From Tupaia tana (lineage: Eukaryota; Chordata; Mammalia; Scandentia; Tupaiidae), in NCBI GenBank assembly GCA_026018925.1, contig JAKSZU010000018.1, positions 7,720,920 to 7,784,919 on the forward strand: a stretch of 64,000 nucleotides of DNA, read 5' to 3'. The position numbers were made by a program, and so were the translations under genes. How positions within the stretch are numbered: position 1 is the stretch's first letter; each line of letters begins with the position of its first letter. The notes under the pieces were generated by a model. The model was not told the origin of the DNA, did no database searches, and was given only the letters and a program-made list of their open reading frames with translations. Positions 63,156 to 64,000 of the stretch are shown piece after piece.

Positions 63156-63384
63156 TTAGGGTTGTCTTTTCATTTTTGTGAAAGATTCCATTGGGTTTTT
63201 GATAGGGATTGCACTGAGTCTGTAAATTGCTTTGGGACATTTTAACAATATTAATTCTTTAAATCTGTGAACATGGGATATGTTTCATATATCTGAGTCT
63301 TCTTCAGATCCTTTCATCAGTGTTTTAGAGGGTTTTTTTAGCATATAATTCCTTTTCTTTCTTGGTTACATTTCTTTCTCAATG

Positions 63385-63426
<42 letters not shown>

Positions 63427-63486
63427 TTGGTGCTATTGTAGACGGTATTGTCTTGGTAGTTGGTTACTAGTGTATGAAAATGCTAC
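63156..63486 (-). mobile_element. L1 ORF2 fragment with (GT)n
   Basis: CATTGGGTTTTTGATAGGGATTGCACTGAG, TAAATTGCTTTGGGACATTTTAAC is a hallmark of L1 ORF2 antisense. A GT microsatellite lies at about 63388-63424. Confidence 0.85.
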
Positions 63487-63658
63487 TGGGGTCAGCGTGG
63501 CACAATGATAAGGCAACAGGACTCACATGGGAGAGGTCCTGGGCTGACGTGCATGCATCCCTGGGCCAGCAGAAACTGGGGCAGTTCATAGCATAAGGAC
63601 CTCGTTGGGCATCTGTCTCTCTCTTTCACAGAAGAAGTAAACAAACTTTAGAAAAACA
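63487..63658 (+). repeat. Second-family SINE (family C/D) inside L1
   Basis: GGGGTCAGCGTGGCACAATG, GACTCACATGGGAGAGGTCCTGGGCTG, CATCCCTGGGCC, GGACCTCGTTGGGC, CTCTCTCTTTCAC, AGAAGAAGTAAACAAA end. A short CTACTG repeat flanks it. Confidence 0.75.
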
Positions 63659-63816
63659 CACTACTGATTTTTTTTGTGTTGACTTCGTATCTTGCAACTT
63701 TATTGAATTTGTTTATTAGTTCTAACAGTTTTTATGGTGGAGTCTTGAAGATACTCTGTGTATATATCATGTCATTTATAAACAATGGCAGATTTAGTTC
63801 TTTTCCAATTTAGGTG

Positions 63817-63854
<38 letters not shown>

Positions 63855-64000
63855 TTTCTGCCTAACTGATCTGGATATTTCTCCTATACCTAGTCTACTG
63901 AGAGATCATCATGAAAGCAGCTAAAATTTGTCAAATGCCTTTTCTTCATCTGTTCAGCTGATCATATAACTTATCCTTTATTCTGTTAAGATGCTGTATC
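63659..64000 (-). mobile_element. L1 ORF2 fragment (runs off the window)
   Basis: TTGCAACTTTATTGAATTTGTTTATTAGTTCTAACAG, ATATCATGTCATTTATAAACAATGGCAG, then (CT)n at about 63820-63854 and TGCCTAACTGATCTGG. Continues past the end of the window. Confidence 0.87.

Noticed and set aside
1-64000. CRISPR array, operon, phage or other prokaryotic system
   Set aside because: All long-range repetition is explained by mammalian interspersed repeats and microsatellites. No spaced identical repeats with unique spacers, no tightly packed open frames.
1-64000. Colugo (Dermoptera) as source species
   Set aside because: Considered because of abundant tRNA SINEs, but the colugo SINE as I recall it is tRNA-Ile-derived with a different head, and 7SL dimers point to tree shrews. 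Not excluded without a database search.

Overview
This window is eukaryotic and mammalian, and I find no protein-coding gene in it. The sequence is AT-rich, lacks long open reading frames, and is packed with interspersed repeats. About forty copies of tRNA-related SINEs dominate. Many keep clear target-site duplications (TSDs), and the youngest keep dense CpGs. The background is what any placental mammal carries: MIR, L2, old L1M fragments, MLT1 (ERVL-MaLR) LTRs, and hAT, Tigger and mariner DNA-transposon fossils. A dimeric 7SL-related (Alu-like) SINE at 12961-13164, bounded by an 18-bp TSD, and a tRNA/7SL mosaic at about 42970-43200 place the organism in Euarchontoglires. The abundant SINE is neither Alu, B1/B2, nor the tRNA-Ile-type colugo SINE as I remember it. 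My best guess is a tree shrew (Tupaia, Scandentia, whose Tu SINEs combine 7SL and tRNA parts). This rests on recall, not on a search.

Layout. 1-12.3 kb: mostly unique sequence with two young SINEs nested in an L1 3' end (3.1-3.9 kb), an MLT1 LTR (5.6-6.25 kb), a trinucleotide repeat (8.56-8.74 kb) and a mariner-like MITE (9.64 kb). 12.3-14 kb: a dense SINE cluster with a SINE inside a SINE and the 7SL dimer. 14-16.4 kb: unique sequence, a MIR and a long palindromic MITE. 17.3-19.6 kb: old L1 fragments on the plus strand. 21.1-22.4 kb: an L1 3' end with remnant ORF2 on the minus strand, split by a SINE. 22.5-28.2 kb: L2, MIR and SINE mixture around a unique block (23.58-24.06 kb). 28.4-29.6 kb: a MaLR LTR with adjoining internal sequence. 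30-41.7 kb: L2, L1 and MIR fragments and SINEs between unique blocks. 41.65-42.5 kb: a MIR hit twice by SINEs at nearly the same site. 43-52 kb: L1, MIR, MLT1, MER20-like and MER5A-like fragments. 53.3-53.9 kb: an L1 3' end cleanly interrupted by a 128-bp mariner-type MITE. 54-61 kb: mostly unique, with one block (57.98-58.56 kb) that reads like a conserved non-coding element. 61.5-64 kb: a Tigger fossil followed by an old minus-strand L1 with SINE insertions.

No operon, CRISPR, tRNA or rRNA gene, or intact mobile element was found. The window is best read as intergenic or intronic DNA. If it has function, that function probably lies in regulatory elements: the unique blocks listed here, and CTCF-like motifs carried in the heads of one SINE lineage, which is my most interesting lead. 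All repeat-family names are from memory and were assigned by eye.
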